DNA from: Streptomyces phaeolivaceus
Lineage (GTDB): Bacteria; Actinomycetota; Actinomycetes; Streptomycetales; Streptomycetaceae
Assembly: GCF_009184865.1 (NCBI RefSeq)
Contig: NZ_CP045096.1
Location: forward strand, 8,804,001-8,868,000
Direction: 5' to 3'
DNA: 64,000 nt
Below, piece after piece: positions 17,463 to 24,869 of the stretch (position 1 is the first letter of the stretch; every line of letters begins with the position of its first letter). Position numbers and translations under genes: made by a program. The notes under the pieces are model-generated. The model did no database searches and was not told the DNA's origin. It worked only from the letters and a program-made list of their open reading frames with translations.

Positions 17463-17498
17463 ACAACTATTGACGTCAACAACTATTGCTCTTAACTT
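17463..17498 (+). promoter_or_regulatory. Promoter and MarR-type operator of the SDR operon
   Basis: ACAACTATTG occurs twice (17463-17472 and 17479-17488), 16 bp apart, flanking the palindrome TTGACGTCAA (17470-17479). TTGACG (17470-17475), a 17-bp spacer and TAACTT (17493-17498) form a plausible plus-strand -35/-10 pair. A regulator bound here would block the promoter. The marked AT-richness in this genome supports a regulatory role. The assignment to the adjacent MarR protein is inference. Confidence 0.6.
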
Positions 17499-17537
17499 CG
17501 ATTTCGTAGCCGCACCGCCACTCGAAGGGACCCCCTC

Positions 17538-18455
17538 GTGCCCAGCATCGATCTCACCGGCAAGGTCGCCGTCGTCACGGGCAGTGGCCGTGGCCTCGGC
17601 CTGGCCTACGCACAGGCCCTCGCCGCCGCCGGCGCCTCCGTCGTCGTCAACGACATCGACGAGGCCGTGGCGGAGGCGGCCGTGAAGTCCCTCACCGAGG
17701 CGGGCGGCAAGGCCGTCGCCGAGGTGGTCCCGGTCGGGACGACCGAGGCCGCGGACCGGCTGGTGGGCCGCGCGGTGGAGGAGTTCGGGCGCCTCGACAT
17801 CCTGGTCACCAACGCGGGCATCCTGCGCGACAAGGTGCTCTGGAAGATGTCCGACGACGACTTCGACGCGGTGATCACCACCCACCTCAAGGGCACCTTC
17901 ACCTGCGCCCGCGCCGCCGCGATCCGCATGCGCGAGCAGGGCGAGGGCGGCTCGCTGATCCTGGTCGGCTCCCCGGCCGGACAGCGCGGCAACTTCGGCC
18001 AGACGAACTACGCCGCCGCCAAGGCCGGCATCGCCGCCTTCGCCCGCACCTGGGCGATGGAGCTGGGCCGCGCGGGCATCACCGTCAACGCGATCGTCCC
18101 CGTGGCCGCCACCGCGATGACCGAGACCATCCCGGTCTTCGCCCCGTACGTGGAGGCCCTGCGCGAGGGCAAGCCCTTCCCGGACTTCCTGCGCAAGGGC
18201 GAGGGCTTCGGCACCCCCGAGGACTGCGCGGCCCTGGTCCCCTTCCTCGCCTCCGAGGCCGCACGCGGTGTCACCGGCCAGGCCATCGGCATCGGCGGCG
18301 ACAAGGTGGCACTCTGGTCGCACCCGCAGGAGATCAAGACGGCGTACGCGAACGGCGGCTGGACCCCCGAGGCCCTCGCCGACGTCTGGCCGACCTCGCT
18401 GGGCGCCGAGCCGCAGACCGTGGGCATCCCCGCCCCGAAGATCCCGGAGGCGTGA
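17538..18455 (+). CDS. Short-chain dehydrogenase/reductase
   Basis: A 305-residue classical SDR: cofactor motif TGSGRGLG (14-21), NNAG-equivalent TNAG (91-94), catalytic Ser-145 (VGSPAG), Tyr-158 and Lys-162 (YAAAK). A C-terminal extension of about 45 residues (WSHPQEIKTAYANGGWTPEALAD...) resembles the SDRs related to the dehydrogenase part of peroxisomal multifunctional enzyme 2, which act on 3-hydroxyacyl-CoA. That fits the MaoC hydratase and acyl-CoA ligase in the same operon. The GTG start is preceded by GAAGGGA. The stop overlaps the next start by one base (TGATG). Confidence 0.88.
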   Translation: MPSIDLTGKVAVVTGSGRGLGLAYAQALAAAGASVVVNDIDEAVAEAAVKSLTEAGGKAVAEVVPVGTTEAADRLVGRAVEEFGRLDILVTNAGILRDKVLWKMSDDDFDAVITTHLKGTFTCARAAAIRMREQGEGGSLILVGSPAGQRGNFGQTNYAAAKAGIAAFARTWAMELGRAGITVNAIVPVAATAMTETIPVFAPYVEALREGKPFPDFLRKGEGFGTPEDCAALVPFLASEAARGVTGQAIGIGGDKVALWSHPQEIKTAYANGGWTPEALADVWPTSLGAEPQTVGIPAPKIPEA

Positions 18456-19363
18456 TGAGCTCCGCAACCCCCGAGACTCCCGCCATGAACGTGGACGAGC
18501 TGGTCGCGATCGACGTCCACACCCACGCGGAGGTGTCGTCGAAGAAGGGCACGTCGTCGCTGGACGACGAACTGCACGACGCCTCGTCCGCGTACTTCAA
18601 GGTCGAGGGGAAGCGGAAGCCCACCCTGGAGGAGACGGCCGCCTACTACCGGGAGCGGAGGATGGCCGCCGTGATCTTCACGGTGGACGCCGAGTCCGCG
18701 ACCGGCACCGAGCCCGTCCCCAACGAGGAGGTCGCCGAGGCCGCCGCCGCCAACGCGGACGTGCTGATCCCCTTCGCCTCCATCGACCCCTTCCGCGGCA
18801 AGGCAGGCGTCAGGCAGGCCCGCCGTCTGGTCGAGGAGTACGGGGTGAAGGGCTTCAAGTTCCACCCCAGCGTCCAGGGCTTCTTCCCCAACGACCGCGC
18901 GGTGGCGTACGCCCTGTACGAGGTCATCGAGGAGACCGGCACGATCGCCCTCTTCCACACCGGCCAGACGGGCATCGGCGCGGGCGTCCCCGGCGGCGGA
19001 GGCATCCGCCTGAAGTACTCCAACCCGCTGCACGTGGACGACGTGGCCGCCGACTTCCCGCACCTCAAGATCATCCTGGCGCACCCGTCCTTCCCCTGGC
19101 AGGACGAGGCGCTGGCGGTCGCCACCCACAAGCCGGGCGTGCACATCGACCTCTCCGGCTGGTCGCCGAAGTACTTCCCGCCGCAGCTCGTGCAGTACGC
19201 GAACACCCTGCTCAGGGACAAGGTCCTCTTCGGCTCCGACTACCCCGTCCTCACCCCCGACCGCTGGCTCGCCGACTTCGAGAAGCTGTCGATCAAGGAC
19301 GAGGTCAAGCCGAAGATCCTCAAGGAGAACGCCGCCCGCCTGCTCGGCCTGACGAAACCGTAG
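18455..19363 (+). CDS. Amidohydrolase-2 family metal hydrolase/decarboxylase (ACMSD-like)
   Basis: A 302-residue TIM-barrel metalloenzyme of the amidohydrolase_2 (ACMSD/gamma-resorcylate decarboxylase) family. Metal ligands are visible in IDVHTHAEV (His-22, His-24), FKFHPSVQGFFP, LAHPSFPW and GSDYPVL. Family members decarboxylate or hydrolyse ring-derived carboxylic acids, so with its neighbours it likely trims a catabolic intermediate. The exact reaction cannot be read from sequence. The ATG at 18455 overlaps the SDR stop. Confidence 0.85.
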   Translation: MSSATPETPAMNVDELVAIDVHTHAEVSSKKGTSSLDDELHDASSAYFKVEGKRKPTLEETAAYYRERRMAAVIFTVDAESATGTEPVPNEEVAEAAAANADVLIPFASIDPFRGKAGVRQARRLVEEYGVKGFKFHPSVQGFFPNDRAVAYALYEVIEETGTIALFHTGQTGIGAGVPGGGGIRLKYSNPLHVDDVAADFPHLKIILAHPSFPWQDEALAVATHKPGVHIDLSGWSPKYFPPQLVQYANTLLRDKVLFGSDYPVLTPDRWLADFEKLSIKDEVKPKILKENAARLLGLTKP

Positions 19364-19412
19364 AGGACGCAGATGGACCTCCCCATGTGCAATGACGGAC
19401 AGGGGCACAGAC

Positions 19413-20918
19413 ATGCGCAATGAGGGACTGGGGTCGTGGCCCGCCCGCCGGGCCCGCAAGACCCCCCAGCGCGTCGCGCTGATCCACGGCGACACCAGCC
19501 TCACCTACGGGCAGCTGTACGAGCGCACCACGCGCCTCGCCCACGCCCTGCGCGCCTCCGGCGTACGCCGCGGCGATCGCATCGCCCATCTGGGGCCCAA
19601 CCACCCCTCGTATCTGGAGACTCTGTTCGCCGCGGGCACCCTCGGCGCGGTCTTCGTCCCGCTCAACACCCGCCTCGCGGGCCCCGAGATCGCCTACCAG
19701 CTGGCGGACTCCGGGGCCAAGGCGCTGGTGTACGGACCCTCGTTCACCGGGCTCGTCGCGGGACTGCCGGGCGGCACCGACGTCCGTACGTACGTCGAGA
19801 CCGGCCCGGAGTACGAGGCGCTGCTCGCCGGGGCCGAGGCGGAGCCCATCGACCAGCCCGTCACCGCCGACGACACCTGCATCATCATGTACACCTCGGG
19901 GACGACGGGCCGCCCCAAGGGCGCGATGCTGACGCACGGCAACATCGTCTGGAACGCCGTCAACGTGCTCGTCGACCAGGACGTCATCACCGACGAACGC
20001 GCCCTGGTCTCCGCCCCGTTGTTCCACACGGCCGGGCTGAACATGCTCACCCTGCCCGTCCTCCTCAAGGGCGGCACCTGCGTCCTGGTGGAGGCCTTCG
20101 TCCCGGAGGCCACCTTCGATCTGATCGAACGCCACCGGATCACCTTCATGTTCGGTGTGCCGACGATGTTCGACCAGATCGCCCGGCACCCGCGCTGGGC
20201 CGACGCCGACCTGTCCTCGCTGCGGATGCTGTCCTGCGGCGGCTCCCCGGTGCCGACCCCGCTCATCGCCAGGTTCCAGGAGCGCGGCCTCACCTTCCTC
20301 CAGGGCTACGGCATGACGGAGGCGGCCCCCGGCACGCTCTTCCTCGACGCCGAGCACGCCGTGAGCAAGGCGGGCTCGGCGGGCGTCCCGCACTTCTTCA
20401 GCGACGTACGGGTCGTACGGCCCGACATGACCCCGGTCGACGTCGACGAGCCCGGCGAGGTCGTGGTCCGGGGACCGCATGTCATGCCCGGCTACTGGGG
20501 GTTGCCCGAGGAAACGGCCGCGGTCTTCGCCGACGGCTGGTTCCGCAGCGGGGACGCCGCCCGGATCGACGAGGACGGCTATGTCTTCATCGTCGACCGC
20601 ATCAAGGACATGATCATCTCCGGGGGCGAGAACATCTACCCCGCCGAGATCGAGGACCAGCTCCTCGCCCACCCCGACATCGTCGAGTGCGCGGTCATCG
20701 GCATCTCCGACGACAAGTGGGGCGAGGTTCCGCGAGCCGTGGTCGTGCCCCGGGAGGGCGCCGCCCTCGACGCCGACGAGGTGCTGGCCTCGCTGGCCGG
20801 GCGGCTCGCCAAGTACAAGATCCCGAAGTCGGTGGTGATCGCGGACGAACTGCCGCGCACCGCCTCCGGAAAGCTCCTCAAGGCCCGGGTGCGCAAGCGC
20901 TACGGCGCCGACTCCTAG
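19413..20918 (+). CDS. Acyl-CoA synthetase (AMP-forming)
   Basis: A 501-residue ANL-superfamily ligase that activates a carboxylic acid to its CoA thioester through an acyl-adenylate. P-loop MYTSGTTGRPKG (about 159-170), GYGMTEAAPG, DGWFRSGDAARIDEDGY and the hinge/C-terminal KDMIISGGENIYPAEIE are all present, and the catalytic lysine lies in RTASGKLLKARVR near the end. It resembles medium/long-chain FadD-type enzymes. The ATG at 19413 has AGGGG seven bases upstream; an ATG seven codons earlier lacks a site. Third gene of the operon and presumably its entry step. Confidence 0.9.
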   Translation: MRNEGLGSWPARRARKTPQRVALIHGDTSLTYGQLYERTTRLAHALRASGVRRGDRIAHLGPNHPSYLETLFAAGTLGAVFVPLNTRLAGPEIAYQLADSGAKALVYGPSFTGLVAGLPGGTDVRTYVETGPEYEALLAGAEAEPIDQPVTADDTCIIMYTSGTTGRPKGAMLTHGNIVWNAVNVLVDQDVITDERALVSAPLFHTAGLNMLTLPVLLKGGTCVLVEAFVPEATFDLIERHRITFMFGVPTMFDQIARHPRWADADLSSLRMLSCGGSPVPTPLIARFQERGLTFLQGYGMTEAAPGTLFLDAEHAVSKAGSAGVPHFFSDVRVVRPDMTPVDVDEPGEVVVRGPHVMPGYWGLPEETAAVFADGWFRSGDAARIDEDGYVFIVDRIKDMIISGGENIYPAEIEDQLLAHPDIVECAVIGISDDKWGEVPRAVVVPREGAALDADEVLASLAGRLAKYKIPKSVVIADELPRTASGKLLKARVRKRYGADS

Positions 20919-20963
20919 GGCCGTAGTCCCCAGGCCCCCCAACTCTCAGCTAAGGAACCTCAT

Positions 20964-21419
20964 ATGGGCATCACCGTCAACGGCATCGACGAGCTGAAGA
21001 AGCTTGCCGGCAGCGACCTCGGGGCCAGCGAGTGGATCGAGGTCACCCAGGAGCGCATCGACACGTTCGCCGACGCGACCGGGGACCACCAGTGGATCCA
21101 CGTCGACCCCGAGAAGGCGGCCGAGGGCCCCTTCGGCGCGCCGATCGCCCACGGTTACCTCACCCTGTCGCTGTTCATCCCGCTCTTCACCGAGCTGCTG
21201 GATGTCGAGGGCGTGTCCACGAAGGTCAACTACGGCCTGAACAAGGTGCGTTTCCCCTCCCCGGTGAAGGTCGGCTCCAAGATCCGCCTGGTCGGCACAC
21301 TGGCCTCCGTGGAGGACGTACCGGGCGGGGTGCAGATCACCGTCGACGGCACGATCGAGATCGAGGGCGCCCCGAAGCCGGCGGCCGTGCTGCGGAGCCT
21401 GTCCCGGTTCTACGCCTGA
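20964..21419 (+). CDS. MaoC-like (R)-specific enoyl-CoA hydratase
   Basis: A 151-residue single hot-dog-fold hydratase. The catalytic dyad lies in FADATGDHQWIHVDPEKA (Asp and His), followed by APIAHGYLTLSLF, both hallmarks of the NodN/MaoC family. It would hydrate an enoyl-CoA made from the acyl-CoA ligase product and pass the 3-hydroxyacyl-CoA to the SDR. AAGGA lies well placed before the ATG. Last gene of the operon, followed by a strong terminator. Confidence 0.9.
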   Translation: MGITVNGIDELKKLAGSDLGASEWIEVTQERIDTFADATGDHQWIHVDPEKAAEGPFGAPIAHGYLTLSLFIPLFTELLDVEGVSTKVNYGLNKVRFPSPVKVGSKIRLVGTLASVEDVPGGVQITVDGTIEIEGAPKPAAVLRSLSRFYA

Positions 21420-21434
21420 GAGTCGAGTCGAGCC

Positions 21435-21470
21435 GTGGGGCGGAACACCTTCCGGGGTGCTCCGCCCCAC
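21435..21470 (+). terminator. Strong terminator after the MaoC gene
   Basis: GTGGGGCGGAACACC and GGTGCTCCGCCCCAC form a 15-bp stem with a single internal mismatch pair and a 6-nt loop, 16 nt past the stop. It closes the SDR-amidohydrolase-ligase-MaoC operon. Confidence 0.8.
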
Positions 21471-21571
21471 AGTCGTCTGCTCGGCGCGCCGCGGCGACGG
21501 TCGTCAGCAATCCGTTATGGAAGTGGCTGGAGTTGACGGGGTTACCAGCGGTCTGTTTCTGGCACAGTGTG

Positions 21572-21714
21572 CTCGGGCCTGTCGTCACATTCCCGTCTGC
21601 CCCGCGACGCCCGGCACGCTCCCCCGGTCTCGGCTTCGCTCGACCGGGAGGTACCCCCACGACGCCGCGGGGCCGCCCTCCGGGCGACGACGGGAAGGTG
21701 ACGACAGGCCCGAG
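21572..21714. mobile_element. 143-bp MITE-like inverted-repeat element
   Basis: The ends are a 26-bp inverted repeat with one mismatch (21572-21597 with 21689-21714, containing CGGGCCTGTCGTC at the left edge). Inside is a second hairpin, CCCGGTC (21623-21629) with GACCGGG (21642-21648), around TCGGCTTCGCTC. Sequences of this inner type recur in many Streptomyces intergenic regions, to my knowledge. There is no coding capacity and no obvious target-site duplication. It lies in the 411-nt gene-free gap (21420-21830) between the MaoC terminator and the HTH-lysozyme gene. It could be a non-autonomous element or an extended transcript structure. Confidence 0.6.
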
Positions 21715-21830
21715 GGCGCGGGGATCGGGGGATCCAGGGGGCGCCCTCTCATCTACGTACACACACCGCCGTCTGACCCACGCGCGGCGCCGTGCTGAGC
21801 GCGGCAGCAAGTGAAAAAGGGGGGACGCCC

Positions 21831-23063
21831 ATGTCCGCGTCCACGGAGTCCGAGCGGTTCGCCGCCTGTCTGCGCTCGCTCAAGGAGCGATCGGGCCTCA
21901 GCTACGCCGCGCTCGCCGCGAAGGCGGGAACGAGCGGGTCCAGCGTGCACCGCTACTGCCTGGGCGGTTCCATACCGCAGGACTACGGCACCGTCCACCG
22001 TCTCGCGGTGGCCTGCGGAGCCACCCCGGAGGAACTACGGACGCTGCACCGCCTGTGGGCCGTGGCGGACGCCGCGCGGGAACAGGAGGCGACGGAGGCC
22101 GAGCCGGAGGCCACGGAAGCGGGGTCCGAGGGGGCCGCGCCCCAGGGGCCGGAATCCGCGGAGTCCGAGAACACGAAGCCCGGGACCACGAAGCCCGGGA
22201 CCACGAAGCCCGGGACCACGAAGCCCGTTCCCGCGCAGGCCGAGTCCACGGTCTCGGCGGCCCCGGCGGTGTCGCCCGACGCGAAGGTCGTCCGGCTGGA
22301 GCCGGTCGTCGGGCAGCCGGAGCCCCCGGACCGCCCCGGGCCCGAGGGGCATGGGCGGCGGTGGTTGCGCGTCGCCGTGGCCGCCGGGCTGGCCGTGCTG
22401 TTCCTCGGCGGGGTGGCCTGGACCCTTCCGTCGCTGCGGTCGGCCGGGGGGAGCGAGGCAGGTCCCGCCAAGGGCGCCGACGCCCGGCAGCTCAAGGACA
22501 GCCGACCGCTCTTCACGTCCGCCTGCCGCGAGGTGGTCGCCATGGGTCAGCACGACACCTGCGTACGGGAGGTGCAGCAACTGCTGCACGACAGGGGCGC
22601 GGAGATCGGCGTGGACGGCGACTTCGGACCGCAGACACTGCGCCGTGTGACCGCCTTCCAGGTGATCGCCGGGATCGAACCGCCCAACGGCGTGGTCGGC
22701 GACACCACCAAGAAGGCGCTGTACGAGTCCAAGAAGCGCATGGACACCTGGACGCCGGACCAGGCGCGGCGGCGCATCCGCGAGGTGTTCACCGAGGCAC
22801 CGGACCGCGCGGTCGCCATCGCCGACTGCCAGTCCTTCCTCGACCCGCTGCACATCCTCCCCAACACCAACGGCACCCGGAACTGGGGCCTGTTCCAGAT
22901 CTCCGACGCGCGGCTGCGGGAGCTGGGCGGCACGCCTCGCCAGGCGCTCGACCCGGAGTGGAACATCCGCGCGGCGAAGCGGCTGTGGAGCGAAGGGCGG
23001 GACTTCAGCGACTGGCCGCACTGCGACCGGGCGTTCAGCCCGAGCCCGTCCCCCTCGCCGTAG
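21831..23063 (+). CDS. HTH-transmembrane-peptidoglycan-binding-lysozyme-like protein
   Basis: A 410-residue protein with an unusual order of parts. A cytosolic XRE-type helix-turn-helix (about 8-75: SYAALAAKAGTSGSSVHRYCLGGSIPQDYGTVHRL) is followed by an acidic linker with four perfect GTTKP units (118-137) and one membrane helix (about 184-204). Outside is a peptidoglycan-binding domain (about 232-300: VREVQQLLHDRG...VDGDFGPQTLRRVTAFQ) and a lysozyme/transglycosylase-like domain (about 310-400) containing NWGLFQISDARL. GGGGGGA precedes the ATG at 21831. It could link cell-wall status to DNA binding. The enzymatic glutamate is not clear, so the outer domain may only bind. Confidence 0.85.
   Translation: MSASTESERFAACLRSLKERSGLSYAALAAKAGTSGSSVHRYCLGGSIPQDYGTVHRLAVACGATPEELRTLHRLWAVADAAREQEATEAEPEATEAGSEGAAPQGPESAESENTKPGTTKPGTTKPGTTKPVPAQAESTVSAAPAVSPDAKVVRLEPVVGQPEPPDRPGPEGHGRRWLRVAVAAGLAVLFLGGVAWTLPSLRSAGGSEAGPAKGADARQLKDSRPLFTSACREVVAMGQHDTCVREVQQLLHDRGAEIGVDGDFGPQTLRRVTAFQVIAGIEPPNGVVGDTTKKALYESKKRMDTWTPDQARRRIREVFTEAPDRAVAIADCQSFLDPLHILPNTNGTRNWGLFQISDARLRELGGTPRQALDPEWNIRAAKRLWSEGRDFSDWPHCDRAFSPSPSPSP
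22182..22241 (+). repeat. Four 15-bp repeats encoding GTTKP
   Basis: The unit (gggaccacgaagccc) is repeated almost perfectly four times within the linker between the HTH and the membrane helix. Likely length-variable between strains. Confidence 0.85.
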
Positions 23064-23082
23064 GAACTGAGCACGCTGATGC

Positions 23083-24771
23083 TCAACTCACTTCCACGAA
23101 CACCGGGTTGGAGTAGAACCAGGTGTCCTCCCACGGGTCCCCGTTGCCCGGGGCGTGCGGGATCGGGCCGTGCGGGTCGATGGACGCGCCCAGATAGCCG
23201 GCCCCGTTCCGCTTGCCGTCGCTGCCCCGCAGCCGGAGGTAGAAGGACTCGTCCCCGGCCGTGATCGGGACGCGCAGGGTGTACGTGCCCCTGCGGCCGG
23301 CGACGTCCTTGGTGTGGACGACCTTGGTGGCGGGGGCCTGCCAGCCGTCCCGGTCGGCCACCGGGCCGCGCACCGCGCCCCGGATGACGTCGACATGGGC
23401 CAACTCCGGCAGTATTCCCTGGGGGTTGGCGCGGGAGGCGGTCGTCACCGTCACGTTCAGGGTGAGCCTCTCGCCCTTGCGGACCCGCAGCCGCCCGCCC
23501 AGGGTGACCCCGCGCCCGTGGTCGCGGTCGCGCCGCACCCGGACGTCTAGGCCGTCCAGCAGATGCCCGTGGTCGACCCAGACCCGGCCCGCGCGCAGCC
23601 CCGCCATCACCGAGCGGTAGCCGTGGCGGGTGACACCGACATGGGTGCGGCTGAACTGGCCGGGCCAGAAGTCGCTGCCGGGCTGCGGGGTGTCCGTGTT
23701 CACCGGGTCGGGCAGCTTGCCGGTGGTGTCGAAGTTCTGCCCGGCCGGCCAGTCACCGTTCTTCCAGGTGTCGAAGACGATCCGGTGCGCGTCCGAGTTG
23801 GTGGTGATCGAGAACAGCTTCCCCTCGGCCAGCATCGCGTCCCACAGGCCGCCCACGGTCGCCGTCGACCAGTCGAAACCGCCGTACGTGAGGAACGCCT
23901 CCGCCGGATAGCCGGGCCAGGACTGCGCCGACGGCTTGTTCTCGTACTCGCCGCGCATCGAGGTCGCGCCCCGCCGGCCGGGGATCGCCGCGCCCTGGGC
24001 GCCGGGCGCGCCCTCCATCCCGATCATGATCTCGGGGGCCGCGTCCCGCCAGTTGCGCATCTCGTGCGGGGAGTCGATTCCGAGCCGCAGGGGGTGGTTG
24101 GCGAGGACGAGGACATCGTCGACGTAACCCGAACGCCGTTGCTTCGCCAGCCACTTGATGGCGTCGACGGCGTGCGCCTCGTTGCGGGCGGTGTCCGCGC
24201 CGCCCACCGAGCCGTCCGTGTAGTTGAGGAGCTTGCCGTCGTAGGCGCGCTCGAAGCGGGTGAGGAGGTCGACCTCGTGGCGGCCGGGGGTGGTGAAGAC
24301 CGTGCAGTGCTCGGCGGCCGGGATGTACCACTCCAGGCCCTGGAAGATCAGCTGCCGGGGGTTCTCGGCGCGGGCCTTCAGGATCTCCTTGTGCTCCAGC
24401 GAGGCCCCGAAGTCGGCGTGCCCGAAGTTGGAGTGCTCGGTGAACACCATCCAGTCGAGACCGTACTCGGCGCCCGCCGCGGCCAGTTGGGAGAACGTGT
24501 ACTTGGCGTCGTGGCTGTAGACGGTGTGGATGTGGTGGTCGCCGACGAGGTAGGCGAGCCGGGGGTCCTCACCGCCGTAGTGACGGGAGGCGGCGGAGGC
24601 CGGTGCGGCGAGGGCGCCCGTGGCACCCATCGCGAAGGCGGCGCCGAACAGGCCCGCGCCACGGATGAGGCCGCGCCGCGACACACCCTGCGGGTCGAGA
24701 TCGGCGGGGGAGACGGACGGATCGGCCCAGGCGGGCAGCTGCTGCTCGGGAGTGCCGGACAGGTCGGACAT
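23083..24771 (-). CDS. Tat-secreted PHP-domain phosphoesterase
   Basis: A 562-residue exported metal-dependent hydrolase. The Tat signal is at about 31-60 (SRRGLIRGAGLFGAAFAMG). The PHP domain (about 70-390) shows GDHHIHTVYSHDAKY, FTEHSNFGHAD, a distal ANHPLRLG and NSDAHR, the histidine/aspartate set for a trinuclear metal site. The C-terminal about 150 residues form beta-rich accessory domains. PHP enzymes cleave phosphomono- or diesters, here from an external substrate. It lies at the distal end of the glycan locus, 88 nt after the metallophosphoesterase gene, and converges on the HTH-lysozyme gene with 19 nt between stops. Confidence 0.86.
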   Translation of the reverse strand: MSDLSGTPEQQLPAWADPSVSPADLDPQGVSRRGLIRGAGLFGAAFAMGATGALAAPASAASRHYGGEDPRLAYLVGDHHIHTVYSHDAKYTFSQLAAAGAEYGLDWMVFTEHSNFGHADFGASLEHKEILKARAENPRQLIFQGLEWYIPAAEHCTVFTTPGRHEVDLLTRFERAYDGKLLNYTDGSVGGADTARNEAHAVDAIKWLAKQRRSGYVDDVLVLANHPLRLGIDSPHEMRNWRDAAPEIMIGMEGAPGAQGAAIPGRRGATSMRGEYENKPSAQSWPGYPAEAFLTYGGFDWSTATVGGLWDAMLAEGKLFSITTNSDAHRIVFDTWKNGDWPAGQNFDTTGKLPDPVNTDTPQPGSDFWPGQFSRTHVGVTRHGYRSVMAGLRAGRVWVDHGHLLDGLDVRVRRDRDHGRGVTLGGRLRVRKGERLTLNVTVTTASRANPQGILPELAHVDVIRGAVRGPVADRDGWQAPATKVVHTKDVAGRRGTYTLRVPITAGDESFYLRLRGSDGKRNGAGYLGASIDPHGPIPHAPGNGDPWEDTWFYSNPVFVEVS

Positions 24772-24796
24772 GGTCTGTGGGATTCCTTCGCGTCTG

Positions 24797-24869
24797 AGTG
24801 GAACAGCTCAGTGGTTCGGCCCAGTGATACGGCCCAGTGATACGGCCCAGTGGAACGGCTCAGTGGTTC
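24797..24869. repeat. 13-bp tandem repeat, six units
   Basis: Units start at 24797, 24810, 24823, 24836, 24849 and 24862 (partial). Each begins AGTG and ends GGCCC or GGCTC (AGTGGTTCGGCCC, AGTGATACGGCCC twice, AGTGGAACGGCTC). The units alternate among GGAAC, GGTTC and GATAC cores. The array fills the gap between the PHP and metallophosphoesterase genes and runs into the stop codon of the latter. It could modulate transcript processing or arise by slippage. Confidence 0.85.
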
